In this document: positions 18,536-28,016 of the stretch, piece after piece
Position numbering within the stretch: the stretch's first letter is position 1
How the letters are laid out: every line of letters begins with the position of its first letter
Assembly: GCA_021399405.1 (NCBI GenBank)
Contig: JAAFKL010000090.1
Span: 12,310 to 76,309 of the forward strand
From: Candidatus Heimdallarchaeota archaeon
GTDB taxonomy: Archaea; Asgardarchaeota; Heimdallarchaeia; Heimdallarchaeales; Kariarchaeaceae
Direction: 5' to 3'
Length of the DNA stretch: 64,000 bases
Notes under the pieces: model-generated
Database searches by the model: none
What the model saw: only the letters and a program-made list of their open reading frames with translations
What the model was told of the DNA's origin: nothing
Translations under genes and position numbers: made by a program

Positions 18536-19240
18536 TTACCATTCAATAATTTCTTTATCAAAATAAAAAGCACCTGAAATGGGTTTAACAGATTCTTTAG
18601 ACAACCAAACTGGAGTTTCTGCTCCTTCCTCCACCGATCTTTGTGCCTCTTGCCCACCCATGTCAGTTCTAACCCATCCTGGGTGAACTGCAACAACAAT
18701 TATATTTTGATCTCTCAATTCTTCAGCCAAAAGGACCGTCATCGCATGAAATGCTAGTTTGGATATTCTATATGCTGGCATATGACCTCTTTCTTTGAAA
18801 AATCGAAACAAAGATGGTCTTGCTGCAATATTGATAATTCTTCCGTTCTCTGGAATAACTGGTAGAAGTAACTGAGTTAGATAAAGGGGTCCTAGAAAAT
18901 TTGTTTGCATGGTACTCTCAAAATCAGAGATTTTCACTTTAGAGATTTGCAGATTTCGATCGACTTCTGGTAGGATTGCAGCATTGTTGTAAAGTAAATC
19001 AACTGAACCATACGAATTAGTTACTTCGTGTACAAAGTCTTCAATGCTTTTCTTAGAATCTATATCAAGTAATAGCATTTCTACTTCTAAATTGAGTTTC
19101 TTTATTTCACTAACTGCTTTCATCCCACTTTGCTCATCTCTAGCTGTTAATATTACTCGGTTGCCTAATTGGGCTAATTCCTTGCATATCTGTAAACCTA
19201 ACCCTCTGTTTCCCCCAGTTATTACAGCAGTCTTAACCAT
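18536..19240 (-). CDS. SDR oxidoreductase lacking the catalytic serine
   Basis: 234-residue short-chain dehydrogenase similar to carbonyl reductases. Cofactor motif TGGNRGLG at about 8-15, NNAA in place of NNAG, and the YRISK active-site Tyr/Lys. The usual NVSS segment reads INIAARPS, so the catalytic serine position is Ala unless the later Ser substitutes. HPGWVRTDMGG and the C-terminal sequence are typical for the group. Convergent with the zinc-ribbon gene upstream. It may be an enzyme with altered chemistry or a binding protein. Confidence 0.85.
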   Translation of the reverse strand: MVKTAVITGGNRGLGLQICKELAQLGNRVILTARDEQSGMKAVSEIKKLNLEVEMLLLDIDSKKSIEDFVHEVTNSYGSVDLLYNNAAILPEVDRNLQISKVKISDFESTMQTNFLGPLYLTQLLLPVIPENGRIINIAARPSLFRFFKERGHMPAYRISKLAFHAMTVLLAEELRDQNIIVVAVHPGWVRTDMGGQEAQRSVEEGAETPVWLSKESVKPISGAFYFDKEIIEW

Positions 19241-19366
19241 ATCATAATTTCAATAATTTGGCTTATAGGGTTTCCTAAGGAACAATAAACCTTTATCCAT
19301 TTTGGCTGTAATCTCAAATATTCAGTTCACACTGATAGCAAAGTAAAATTAGATTTATTTGGGCCG

Positions 19367-19849
19367 TTAAATCACGATACGGTCTTTCTTGTTTTCAATG
19401 CTGTAGGTATTTCGAATCGGGCTTGATGCAATTTGCTCATTTCGTGAATCAATGATTTCTGTCACTTGATCAGCAAATTCTTGATATTTAAAAAAGTTAG
19501 CAACAATTTTTTTCTCTTGAGCTTCAGTGTAGAGCTTCTCGAAATGATCAATTAAATTACCTAATAATTTGTATCCCACGTTCTTGTCCTCAGATTTATC
19601 CATAAAAACGGCATGCCAAATAGGTAATCCAGAGGTTTTTGATAGTAGGATATTCTTATCTGCAATCTCTAGTTCCTCAATGGGGACTGTATTTCCCCCT
19701 TGAGAAGATTTCAGCAACGTGTTGATCATGTTTGTTAAAACCCCTCTTTCTTCAGAAATTGTATTCATATCACGATCAAATAGTAAATGTCCGGATTTGT
19801 GATAGATAACATACCCCCAAGTTTTGTTTTCTTTGATTGGAATTGACAT
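19367..19849 (-). CDS. Longin-like domain protein (predicted)
   Basis: 160 residues, no close family recognised with certainty. The order of strands and helices resembles a longin domain as found in SNARE, AP-complex sigma/mu and TRAPP proteins: WGYVIYHKSGHLLFDRD (strand-turn-strand), a central helix, PIWHAVFMDKSEDKNVGYKLL (strand then helix start), FEKLYTEAQ and FADQVTEIIDSRN (final helix). Longin proteins are expanded in Asgard archaea and often act with small GTPases. No transmembrane segment. This is a fold guess from pattern only; a roadblock-like fold is an alternative. Confidence 0.5.
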   Translation of the reverse strand: MSIPIKENKTWGYVIYHKSGHLLFDRDMNTISEERGVLTNMINTLLKSSQGGNTVPIEELEIADKNILLSKTSGLPIWHAVFMDKSEDKNVGYKLLGNLIDHFEKLYTEAQEKKIVANFFKYQEFADQVTEIIDSRNEQIASSPIRNTYSIENKKDRIVI

Positions 19850-20138
19850 ATTAAACCTACAGTGAAGGTATCTTCAGCTCTGAACTATAAAGGACAATAA
19901 GTAATATATGTTTTCTAGTTTTTTCTGTCCAGTATATTTTATTTAGTAAAAAACATTCAAAAGATTGATCGGATCCTATTTGGATAGTTATCTTTGACAC
20001 CTAAACATTTGAGATGAATATTGGTGCTTTACTAGAATCGTGACTAATCTCTCAATTCTTGCATTTTAGACTGAAAAATAAAGAATATAGATATAAGTTT
20101 TCCAAACAATAGTTCGATATTTAAGTTCTCAAAGGGAG

Positions 20139-22055
20139 TTGCCAATTATTTTTTCAAACAAATATTATACTTCACTAATTATTTTATTTCTGATTTTCCA
20201 ATCTAATCAAATTATTGATCCTAGTCAAGGGCAAGGAGCCAATGATACAATTATCTATGCCATGCCATATGATTTCGATGAATATTCAATATTTACTGCA
20301 GACTCGTATGCGACTGCACAATGGAACAGTGCTGTATATAATGGGTTAGTAAGACGCCTCTCTTCTGGCGAATGGAATTATGATTTAGCAGTAAGATTAC
20401 CTACTATCACTGCAGACGGATTAACATATAGATTCTCCCTAAAAGATAATTTATTGTTTAGCAATGGGCATCGTTTGACTACAAGCGATGTAGCTTTCAG
20501 TTTTAAGGCTGCACTTAGTCCTGCTGTTAATACTAATTTCTATGGGAAATTTATTGGCTCCCTGAATAATGATTCAATTAAGATTATAGATGAGTTAACT
20601 GTTGAATTTACCTTTCTCCAACAAATTCCATTTCCGTTAACACTCCTGAATTTCCCAATAACAGATGAGGCTGTATTTAGCTATCGATTTGATAGATGCG
20701 AAGCAGGTATTTATGAAGATTGTCTTTGGAATGATCCGCAAGGACTTGATGCAGTAGGGGCAGGTCCGTTCAAGATTTTGGAAATTGATAATGTGCATGA
20801 AATTGTGAGTTTGGAGGCCAATCCTTATTACTACAATGCAGATCAAGTTAAAACTGATCGACTAATATTTCAGAAGATTGCTGACAAAGATGCTGCAATT
20901 TCTGCCTTGGCAAGCGGTTTAATCGATATATTGGATTCTCAATATGTTCCAGGTTTAGAGGAATTAAAGGACATAGATGGTGTAGCTGAGACATTTATTG
21001 GAGATTTGGCCCATCAGGAAATTTCTTTAAATCATCTGAATCCATATTTTGGTACTGGTGAAGATATACCTGGAAATAGTGGACTCCCTAATTATGAAGA
21101 TGCTTTACAAGTGAGAAAAGCTATGTCTCATATTGTGGATAGGCCATTTGCGGCAAATGAAATAATGGAGGGTTTAGCTACCCAAGCAACGACCGTTATG
21201 CCCCCTAGTTCGTTCGGATGGGATTCATCCCTAACCCCAAGAGACTTCTCAATTGAGACTGCAATGAGTTTCATGGAGGCGGCAGGATTCGATTATGCAA
21301 ATGCAGGTACACAAGACGACAAAGGTATATGGAGTTCACCATTTTTCGAGATAACACTCTTGGCTCCGAATACTGGACCAGCACGTAATCAATGGCAATA
21401 CAATTTCTTTCTTGAATTGCCTAAGATTGGGATTGGAGTAAAAGAGTTCGTTGCAACAGGTTGGGGTGAAATCGTTCCGCGTACATTTGGATACGCTGAT
21501 GGATTACCCCCTTCTTATGATGAAGGTGGTTTTGATATATTTTTTGTTGGTTACGGTTGGGCTCTAGATTGGAATCCAGTTGGATTATATGATTCCTCAG
21601 GAAGATGTGATGTAGGTAATTGTGGTAATTTCTATAATTTTGATATATACGAAAATCAAACTAACATCGGCTCATTAGTTCGCGATTATCTTAATGAACT
21701 TGATTTCGAAACTCAAATGGATCTTGTAAAGGATTTACAAACAGCAATCTATGCAAACGAACCAGTTATCTCAATAATTCATCCAACATCTCATTGGGGT
21801 GCTGGTGATAATCTTCAAGGATTGGACTACTTGATGTTTTCCACTAATCAGCAAGATTGGTCTAAAGTAGAAATTGATGGTTTCACCTATAATTCAAAAA
21901 GTACAGAAGTTGTCCCTGATGATATTTCGACTGTAGAAAGTGACTCTGAAGATAATTCTGTTTCAACCACTTTAGCTGAATTTCAATTGACATTCATAAT
22001 TACAATCTCATTCACTATGTTGATCATAATAAAACGAAGAAAATTATCGATTTAA
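20139..22055 (+). CDS. Anchored oligopeptide/nickel-type ABC substrate-binding protein
   Basis: 638-residue solute-binding protein family 5 member. An N-terminal signal peptide (hydrophobic residues 11-22) is followed by the SBP_bac_5 domain (QWNSAVYNGLVRR, LKDNLLFSNGHRLTTSDVAFSFKAAL, VRKAMSHIVDRPF). The C-terminal hydrophobic helix with basic tail (IKRRKLSI) anchors it to the outer face of the membrane, the usual archaeal arrangement. It would capture peptides or similar solutes for an ABC importer, but no permease or ATPase genes adjoin it. The start is a TTG placed by the signal peptide. Confidence 0.87.
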   Translation: MPIIFSNKYYTSLIILFLIFQSNQIIDPSQGQGANDTIIYAMPYDFDEYSIFTADSYATAQWNSAVYNGLVRRLSSGEWNYDLAVRLPTITADGLTYRFSLKDNLLFSNGHRLTTSDVAFSFKAALSPAVNTNFYGKFIGSLNNDSIKIIDELTVEFTFLQQIPFPLTLLNFPITDEAVFSYRFDRCEAGIYEDCLWNDPQGLDAVGAGPFKILEIDNVHEIVSLEANPYYYNADQVKTDRLIFQKIADKDAAISALASGLIDILDSQYVPGLEELKDIDGVAETFIGDLAHQEISLNHLNPYFGTGEDIPGNSGLPNYEDALQVRKAMSHIVDRPFAANEIMEGLATQATTVMPPSSFGWDSSLTPRDFSIETAMSFMEAAGFDYANAGTQDDKGIWSSPFFEITLLAPNTGPARNQWQYNFFLELPKIGIGVKEFVATGWGEIVPRTFGYADGLPPSYDEGGFDIFFVGYGWALDWNPVGLYDSSGRCDVGNCGNFYNFDIYENQTNIGSLVRDYLNELDFETQMDLVKDLQTAIYANEPVISIIHPTSHWGAGDNLQGLDYLMFSTNQQDWSKVEIDGFTYNSKSTEVVPDDISTVESDSEDNSVSTTLAEFQLTFIITISFTMLIIIKRRKLSI

Positions 22056-22070
22056 CTAGCAATTAAATTT

Positions 22071-22403
22071 CTAATTACCTATTACAACATGATAAACAAC
22101 ACTTCTCATATCCAATCCGATGTTTTTGGTTTTTGCTACTTTTCCTTCTCTGATCAAAGTGTTAATAGCATAATTTACATTTGATTTAGACAAATTACTG
22201 ATGAGGATTAATTCTTTTTGTGATAATGCTCTTGATCTTAATAATCTCAATAATAACTGTCGATTAGCTTCAGCATCATATTTAGCTCGTGGGGCTCCTA
22301 TAACTGAAAATAGTAATACAACAACAATTAACATAGAAATTATTGAACTATCAATAGACGTCTCATTTGAAAATAATAATACACTTTGATGTAAACCAAT
22401 CAT
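22071..22403 (-). CDS. Membrane-anchored winged-helix protein
   Basis: 110 residues: a short outer N-terminal part, one transmembrane helix (about 20-40) and a cytoplasmic winged helix-turn-helix (LLLRLLRSRALSQKELILISNLSKSNVNYAINTLIREGKVAKT). The wHTH is MarR/ArsR-like and probably binds DNA at the membrane. It is convergent with the binding-protein gene. Regulators of this shape are common in archaea, but targets are rarely known. Confidence 0.75.
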   Translation of the reverse strand: MIGLHQSVLLFSNETSIDSSIISMLIVVVLLFSVIGAPRAKYDAEANRQLLLRLLRSRALSQKELILISNLSKSNVNYAINTLIREGKVAKTKNIGLDMRSVVYHVVIGN

Positions 22404-22483
22404 TCGACTCTACATGTATATTATCCCAGTAACAAATAATTGTTTTGTTTGTTTTAAAATTGTAATAAACTAAATAAGACATG

Positions 22484-23320
22484 TCAAGATAATGAAATCT
22501 CTAATGAAAATCCTCTATGATCAGAATCATTATCCTCATAAAATTTGTATGATTCTTCGATTACATCCCAGTGTTCTGATAACCAGATATAATCAACTCT
22601 AAGTATTGCAGTATCCTTGTTCCAAGTTCTACCAGTGTACACATTCCCTCCAGCTGCAATATACCCATCACTGAATTCTGAAGATAATAGCCAATATGAT
22701 GGGTCAAGAAGTGAAGCTGGAGTATTAAAATCACCTAATAGTAATGTTGGCGAAGCTTTCTCCATATTTTGTATTATCTCTTCAATTTGATGATATCTAC
22801 TTGAAACCATCGACGGAAATGAAAGGTGTGTATTCATAACATTAATTTTACCATTAGGTGTTTCAATTTGGGCTATCAATAATGATCTAGGGAATGCACC
22901 TTGCTGATGCTGATAACTTATTTCAGAAACTGATGAAATCTTATGTTTTGTCAAGATTACCAGACCATATTTTGCAATATAATTATCATTAGGAACTGAA
23001 TAATTCATTGCAAGTAAGTTCGCAACTTCATTTAATTGTTGATACGATCCTTCATGATAAAACGAAAATGCTTCCTGTAATCCAATTATATCTGCCTCAG
23101 ATTGAATTAGTTTCTGTAAAATGGAATCAGTAAAACCGTTTTCTACATTATATGTCAAAACTTTCAAAGATGCGGCTGAACTTTCAATAGAGGATATTTT
23201 AACCCGATTAGGGATAATTATAATATAGAATACGTTGTAGATGAGAATGATTATGATGAAAACTGCAAGAATTATTTTCATAATTCTTCTGAATTTCGCA
23301 CGGTCAAACTTCATTGTCAA
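22484..23320 (-). CDS. Membrane-anchored endonuclease/exonuclease/phosphatase family protein
   Basis: 278 residues. An N-terminal transmembrane helix (about 14-36) is followed by the EEP metal-dependent hydrolase fold: LTYNVENG (Asn), DIIGLQEAF (metal Glu), LLGDFNTPAS (Asp/Asn), RVDYIW (Asp) and SDHRGFS (catalytic His) are all present. The family includes sphingomyelinases, inositol phosphatases and AP endonucleases; the signal-anchor points to an extracellular substrate such as a phospholipid or nucleic acid. Single gene. Confidence 0.88.
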   Translation of the reverse strand: MTMKFDRAKFRRIMKIILAVFIIIILIYNVFYIIIIPNRVKISSIESSAASLKVLTYNVENGFTDSILQKLIQSEADIIGLQEAFSFYHEGSYQQLNEVANLLAMNYSVPNDNYIAKYGLVILTKHKISSVSEISYQHQQGAFPRSLLIAQIETPNGKINVMNTHLSFPSMVSSRYHQIEEIIQNMEKASPTLLLGDFNTPASLLDPSYWLLSSEFSDGYIAAGGNVYTGRTWNKDTAILRVDYIWLSEHWDVIEESYKFYEDNDSDHRGFSLEISLS

Positions 23321-23436
23321 ACATAACTTAGCATTCTAAGTAATAATTGAAACTATTTGTAATTCAAGATTTTCTTTTTTGGTCAGCATTCTTGAGCAAA
23401 TCCAGATTTCTAGTCTTTGCATAACAAATTGCAAAA

Positions 23437-23718
23437 CTAACTATAAAGTGGTAAATCGTTGTCTAACAATAAATCCAAGATCATTTCCTTCTCGGGTTTC
23501 TGGTAAAACTCACATATCTCTTTTAACCAGCCTTGCTCACTCTCATCCAGGTAGATGGTGAGTTTAACATATTCAATCGGTGCTTCAAGGAATATGTCGG
23601 GATGATATAAGAAAAGACCAAAATCCATTAATTCTTTTTGCGTGTACTCAATTCTCTCAAGTAAACCATCAAGAACACCCATAAGATCTGGTGGAAGCGA
23701 AAGATCGTAATAATCCAT
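23437..23718 (-). CDS. Small protein with possible ribbon-helix-helix end
   Basis: 93 residues, not recognised. The second half (EYVKLTIYLDESEQGWLKEICEFY, then a final helix) has the strand-helix-helix order of a ribbon-helix-helix DNA-binding domain, but the first 45 residues are unassigned. Acidic overall. Promoter region at 23719-23760 is AT-rich. The call as a real gene is moderate. Confidence 0.5.
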   Translation of the reverse strand: MDYYDLSLPPDLMGVLDGLLERIEYTQKELMDFGLFLYHPDIFLEAPIEYVKLTIYLDESEQGWLKEICEFYQKPEKEMILDLLLDNDLPLYS

Positions 23719-23986
23719 CTGTTTTATTGATGATCTAATAATATTTCAATCTAGTAACAAAGAGGTGACCGAATATATTCTTGGTATTAAATTGCTAAAG
23801 GCACCTACATATGCGAAATTGAGGATGAAAATATCGATATAATGTTTGTATTGGTTTCAGTCAATTCTGATTAGAGGATTATTTCTTGATCATTAGAATC
23901 TTAATTGTAGCTGAATGGTCACCTTTGGAATGTTTAATAAGAATGAGCTCTTTTGTTCCATTGGACCAAATTAAATAATAATTTAG

Positions 23987-24877
23987 GTGTTGATTTTGGA
24001 AGATGTGTTGCAACTTGTTTTGGTGTATACGGCTATCACCGTAGTGTTTTCTATACCTAGTTTTTTCTTAATTCATCAATATAGGCAAACGAAAATCAAA
24101 GATTACCTGTTTTTCACTTCGTTTTTCGGTTTTATCTTTCTCTCAACCCTATTTGAGCCAATTTTACAGATAAGTGATAATCTTATTTTCTATCAGTTAA
24201 GACTCGGAATTCATAATATTGCTTGGATAATGTTACTTTACCAGACATTAAGGATGTCTAAATTAAGCACAATTAGATCCTGGAGATGGTATATTGGCCT
24301 TATTTGGTTCGTATTGTTGGAATTTATGATTATTTTGTGGAAACCAATAACTCAACCAGATAATATTTCGGTATTGGGCATATCTTACCATCATAGCAGT
24401 AGCCTAGTGTTTCCTGAAGGTGCGGGATTTGAATTGGATGGAACATTAATATTTTCTTCCGATTACCGTATCTTAGCTGAGATGTTTTGGATCTATGTTG
24501 CTCTTATATTTCTGATTAATCATATCAAATTAAATCTTGTATATCCAACTCCTCGCACTATTCGGGCAAGAAAATTATGGATAATTAGTTTCAGTCTGTT
24601 TCTTGTCTATTATTTACCGGCAGTCTTAACGTTAAATAATTTTAGAATCCCTGAAATATTGATAGTTATATCGATATTTATTATTGGAGGAATTGCAGTG
24701 TACTATCCTGAAGCGATTTTATTATCTGATAATGTGATAATAAGAATTCCAAATTTGGCAAGTTTAATTGAAAATTTAACAAATCAGAAAGCTCAGAATG
24801 TGAATATCAATAAGAATCTTATGAATTATCTTGAGCTACTCGCTGATGAATTTAAAATGAAAGAATTAAATCCATAA
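23987..24877 (+). CDS. Seven-TM membrane protein, paralogue of 51743
   Basis: 296 residues with about seven hydrophobic helices and a short cytoplasmic C-terminal tail of about 55 residues. After helix 1 comes HQYRQTKIKDYLFFTSFFGF, matched in the second copy by KQFKYTKINEYLIFSSFF; after the last helix comes YYPEAILLSDNVI, matched by SVPEGLLLNHVQL. The topology and the PEa/gLLl motif after the last helix resemble the sensory membrane domains of some archaeal histidine kinases, but no kinase is attached. Starts at GTG 23987 or TTG 23990. MsrA and a tandem ABM-like gene follow. Confidence 0.7.
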   Translation: MLILEDVLQLVLVYTAITVVFSIPSFFLIHQYRQTKIKDYLFFTSFFGFIFLSTLFEPILQISDNLIFYQLRLGIHNIAWIMLLYQTLRMSKLSTIRSWRWYIGLIWFVLLEFMIILWKPITQPDNISVLGISYHHSSSLVFPEGAGFELDGTLIFSSDYRILAEMFWIYVALIFLINHIKLNLVYPTPRTIRARKLWIISFSLFLVYYLPAVLTLNNFRIPEILIVISIFIIGGIAVYYPEAILLSDNVIIRIPNLASLIENLTNQKAQNVNINKNLMNYLELLADEFKMKELNP

Positions 24878-24934
24878 AGTGACTTGAAACTAAACCAATG
24901 AGCAGATTATGGTTACATTAGTTATTTAATTGCA

Positions 24935-25375
24935 TTAGTCCTTAAAATAGTATTTTTGATCTTTGTTTGGTGCTTTTTTGTATGATAAATGTTCTCGGAC
25001 CTCTGTGTTAATAGAATACTTCACCGGATTACCTCTCTTTAATTCAAGGCATTTGAGGGCTTGATTTTGTTGATCTTCATTGATTGCAAAGATGATCGAT
25101 TTTTCTCCATAATTTTCATTAAGATTTTTTTTACTTGAGGCGTCATGAGTTGTCCAGAATGTATCTATTAGCTGTGAAAAGGAAATATGTTTGGGGTCAT
25201 AAGTAATTTTAACTACTTCTACACTATTTCGCTTATTTTTCGAAGTTTCAATTTCACTAAAACCAACTTCCGTTTCTATAATACCATCAATCTTAGAAAA
25301 TGTGAGTTCAGCATGCCAAAAGCATCCCGCACCTAAATAAGCTGTTTCACTCATATAAGTTGTATCCATATTCAC
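24935..25375 (-). CDS. msrA: Peptide methionine sulfoxide reductase MsrA
   Basis: 146-residue MsrA that reduces methionine S-sulfoxide in proteins. The GAGCFWHAE motif (Cys 18) holds the catalytic cysteine. EVVKITYDPKHISFSQLIDTFWTTHDASS is the family core. Resolving cysteines of longer forms are not evident apart from one Cys in LKCLELKRG. Convergent with the 7TM gene. The organism therefore probably meets oxidants. Confidence 0.92.
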   Translation of the reverse strand: MNMDTTYMSETAYLGAGCFWHAELTFSKIDGIIETEVGFSEIETSKNKRNSVEVVKITYDPKHISFSQLIDTFWTTHDASSKKNLNENYGEKSIIFAINEDQQNQALKCLELKRGNPVKYSINTEVREHLSYKKAPNKDQKYYFKD

Positions 25376-25581
25376 AGAAAATAAAATATTGGTATTGAGA
25401 AGAGTACTCTGTAAAGAGTTCTATTAATTTTCTTTCAGAACATTTTGCAATGTTATCTACAAGATATTGTTCAAATGGATACTAAATAGAAAATAATTGT
25501 CTTGATTAGTTTACATTTTTTTAACAATCTTCAAACGGAAAAGCCAATACAGTTTAAAGATCATAAGATGTATTTTATTTG

Positions 25582-26193
25582 TTGAAAACTACTGTATTAT
25601 CACGTCGCGTGGTGAAAAACGTTGTTGAAGCAACAAGATTATTTCGAGAAGAAATCGATGTCGGATCATATGGATGCTTGAAACTCTGGATTTTCAAAAA
25701 CCAAGAGTATGAAGACGTGGTAACTGTTTTCTCAGACTGGATTGATGAGAGCAAATTTCTCAGTTTTGAAAAATCTGAATTATATAATAGTTTTAAGAAC
25801 ACACTAGAAGCAGAACCTAATATCGATTACGAGATTTTGGGTTTCAAAGATTCTCTACTTTATTCAGATGAAACTTCAGAGTTTTTCAGTATTTCAAGAT
25901 CATATGTTAAAAATTACAAAGAAACACTGAAGATGTTCAAGGAAGTTTATAATAAAGAGGAAGCATCCAAATTAGGAATTTTAAGTGTAAAGCTCTATTT
26001 AGTACTTACAAATAAAAAATTAGTTATCGCTTTAATCAATTGGAGAGACCCTGATTCCCATAATAATTTTACACGAAATAAACCAACTCCAACTAATGAA
26101 TCTTTGGGCGAATATGGTACAGATCGATATGGTTTGATGAATTTAATTGCTTCCTGGTCTACTTCCAAAAAAGAAATTATCAAAGAAAACTAA
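25582..26193 (+). CDS. Tandem ABM-like (dimeric alpha/beta barrel) protein, paralogue of 52917
   Basis: 203 residues made of two ferredoxin-like units of the antibiotic-biosynthesis-monooxygenase type, each ending in a Trp-containing strand (TVFSDWIDESKF; VIALINWRDPDS). Clear paralogue of the protein at 52917: FSISRSYVKNYKETL against FSISRTYVKNFESNL, and GTDRYGLMNLIASW against ETDRYGLMYLLEKW. The TTG at 25582 gives the same N-terminal length as the paralogue (LSR at the same position), so it is chosen over the TTG one codon earlier. No catalytic residues can be named; the fold binds small hydrophobic ligands or haem in relatives. Confidence 0.75.
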   Translation: MKTTVLSRRVVKNVVEATRLFREEIDVGSYGCLKLWIFKNQEYEDVVTVFSDWIDESKFLSFEKSELYNSFKNTLEAEPNIDYEILGFKDSLLYSDETSEFFSISRSYVKNYKETLKMFKEVYNKEEASKLGILSVKLYLVLTNKKLVIALINWRDPDSHNNFTRNKPTPTNESLGEYGTDRYGLMNLIASWSTSKKEIIKEN

Positions 26194-26194
26194 C

Positions 26195-26479
26195 TTATTC
26201 ATTTAGAAATTCACGTTCTAATTGTATTTGAGCAATAAATTCGTTCAGAAACTCATTTATTTCTTGATCAATAAATGTTTCTCCAGATAGATTAGGACCA
26301 AATAATCTATGAAAAAGGTCTTCAATCATTTGATCAATATAGGATGGGTCTTGGTTTTCAACCTCAATGAACTCTTGTTCCTCTTTTCTTGGTCCATGTA
26401 AGTTGGTTATTTCACTTTCTTTTTCTAAATTAGCTGACCTTGTTAATTCAAACTTACATTTTTTATCGGGGTCAGACAT
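26195..26479 (-). CDS. Acidic hypothetical protein
   Basis: 94 residues, strongly acidic, mostly helical and probably partly disordered: a Glu-rich middle (about 21-45) followed by an amphipathic helix (YIDQMIEDLFHRLFG) and a C-terminal helix. No family recognised. Its stop lies 1 base after the stop of the convergent ABM-like gene. Plausible but unproven gene. Confidence 0.45.
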   Translation of the reverse strand: MSDPDKKCKFELTRSANLEKESEITNLHGPRKEEQEFIEVENQDPSYIDQMIEDLFHRLFGPNLSGETFIDQEINEFLNEFIAQIQLEREFLNE

Positions 26480-27039
26480 GATTTTTCAATTCTAATATAA
26501 CGCAAATATGTTACTTAAATATTACGACATTTACTCTTTTGTTTTACCTCGACTTACACATAATGGGGTTTTCTTATCATTTTTGCATATTACTATAATT
26601 AACATAGGTTTAACAAATGTAAATTTTCTCCTCACAAAAAATTACATTTCTCTAACTTTACAGTAAACATATATCAAGCTTCCATTAACTTACCATTGTC
26701 AATTGAATAACTAATATTGTCCCAAAACATCTAATAGTTTATTAAGGGTCGGGATGCGTCAATTATTGTGTTTTACAGAAATCTCACGCGTTTAAACATC
26801 CTAAATGGTTGTACTACGCCTTAATTTATTCAAATTAAGGGATATCACAAAACGTCTTACAAAATTATCATTAATGTCATACAAATGCACAACAATTATA
26901 TATGCTAGAGTAGTATTAATCATATGCACCGAAATAACCATAATTTCCTACGCAACCAAAAATATCGTAAAAACTATTCAATCGAAATTGGTAGAAAATT
27001 TTCGCAAAGACAAACTGGTGTATACTCGGAGAAATTTAC
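26480..27039. other. 560-base spacer
   Basis: AT-rich stretch holding the promoter of the acidic protein at its left end and the leader of the HEAT-repeat gene at its right end (GGAG at 27028-27031, 8 bases before the ATG). An 87-codon frame at 26805-27068 has no motif and overlaps the next gene, so I do not call it. Nothing else seen. Confidence 0.4.
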
Positions 27040-27909
27040 ATGTTAGTATCAGAAGCAGTTTCAAATGAAGACTTTGATTCCTTCAATGAAGCTGTACAGG
27101 AAAAAAAGTATAGTTTCAGGACGATCTCAGATATCAAAAAAGAGATCAAATCTCTCGATCTTTCAACTTCATTACGGTGGGGTAAATCATTGATTGAAGG
27201 TAATACAATCCAGGCTGCAATAGGCGGTGTGTTGTTATCCATAAGTAATACATGGGAGACGGACCCAGAGTTTCTTGCTGAGCAGATTAATCTCCTAGCA
27301 TCCTCTGAGAGTTGGCAAAAACGAGAGATCGCAATTGAGTTGTTTAAACAAGGTCTAATGTATTCAAAAACCCAATTTATCCCTTTGTTAAAGGAATTAA
27401 CGGTCTCAACATCCATATATAAGAGACGAGTTGCAATAACGACAGCAAAAGAAGTTGCCTTGCTAAAGCCAAAATACAAATCGCTTAAATTAGAAGTACT
27501 TGCACTCATGATTCCCTTTATTTATGAAAATGACACTTTCGTAACACGAGCTGTGGTTGATACATTCGCAAATGGATTTGTAAAGTATTGCCCTGCAGAG
27601 GTCTTTCTACTATTAAACAAGTTAATTCCCTCGATTGCCCATGACAAACATAAAGTCCTATTGTTGAGAATGATTTCAACAAAAATATCACCTGAACATT
27701 TATTTCATGTGTTAGACATTATTATGAAATTTATTGATGATGAGGATATATCAGTTTTCTTTGCAAGAAAATCAGCTTTAAGGATATTGGCAGAAGATTA
27801 TCCAAAACAAATTGGAGGCTGGCTTGAACACAATTTACATATTGAGGCAATCGTGGATCATTGGGCTGAATTAGATCTTGCTGGACTTATTCCAAGTGTT
27901 TGCACATAA
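27040..27909 (+). CDS. HEAT/armadillo-like repeat protein
   Basis: 289 residues, all-helical. Regular helix pairs such as ESWQKREIAIELFKQGL, YKRRVAITTAKEVALLKPK, NDTFVTRAVVDTFANGFV and FFARKSALRILAEDYPKQIGGWL resemble HEAT repeats, probably five or six, as in DNA-alkylation-repair-like and scaffold proteins. No catalytic motif. A ribosome-binding site (GGAG) supports the ATG at 27040. It lies at the left border of the chemosensory island, where scaffold functions abound, but a link is only positional. Confidence 0.65.
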   Translation: MLVSEAVSNEDFDSFNEAVQEKKYSFRTISDIKKEIKSLDLSTSLRWGKSLIEGNTIQAAIGGVLLSISNTWETDPEFLAEQINLLASSESWQKREIAIELFKQGLMYSKTQFIPLLKELTVSTSIYKRRVAITTAKEVALLKPKYKSLKLEVLALMIPFIYENDTFVTRAVVDTFANGFVKYCPAEVFLLLNKLIPSIAHDKHKVLLLRMISTKISPEHLFHVLDIIMKFIDDEDISVFFARKSALRILAEDYPKQIGGWLEHNLHIEAIVDHWAELDLAGLIPSVCT

Positions 27910-28016
27910 TTTATAATCGAAAGATATCCAAGTTTTTGCATACTCCTATCCTGTTTTCATGATATTCCGTTTTAAGTAATATAATACTAATCGATAAGAA
28001 ATTATTTGCACATATA

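Noticed and set aside
26805..27068. 87-codon frame before the HEAT-repeat gene
   Set aside because: Overlaps the well-supported HEAT gene, has no motif and lacks a ribosome-binding site.
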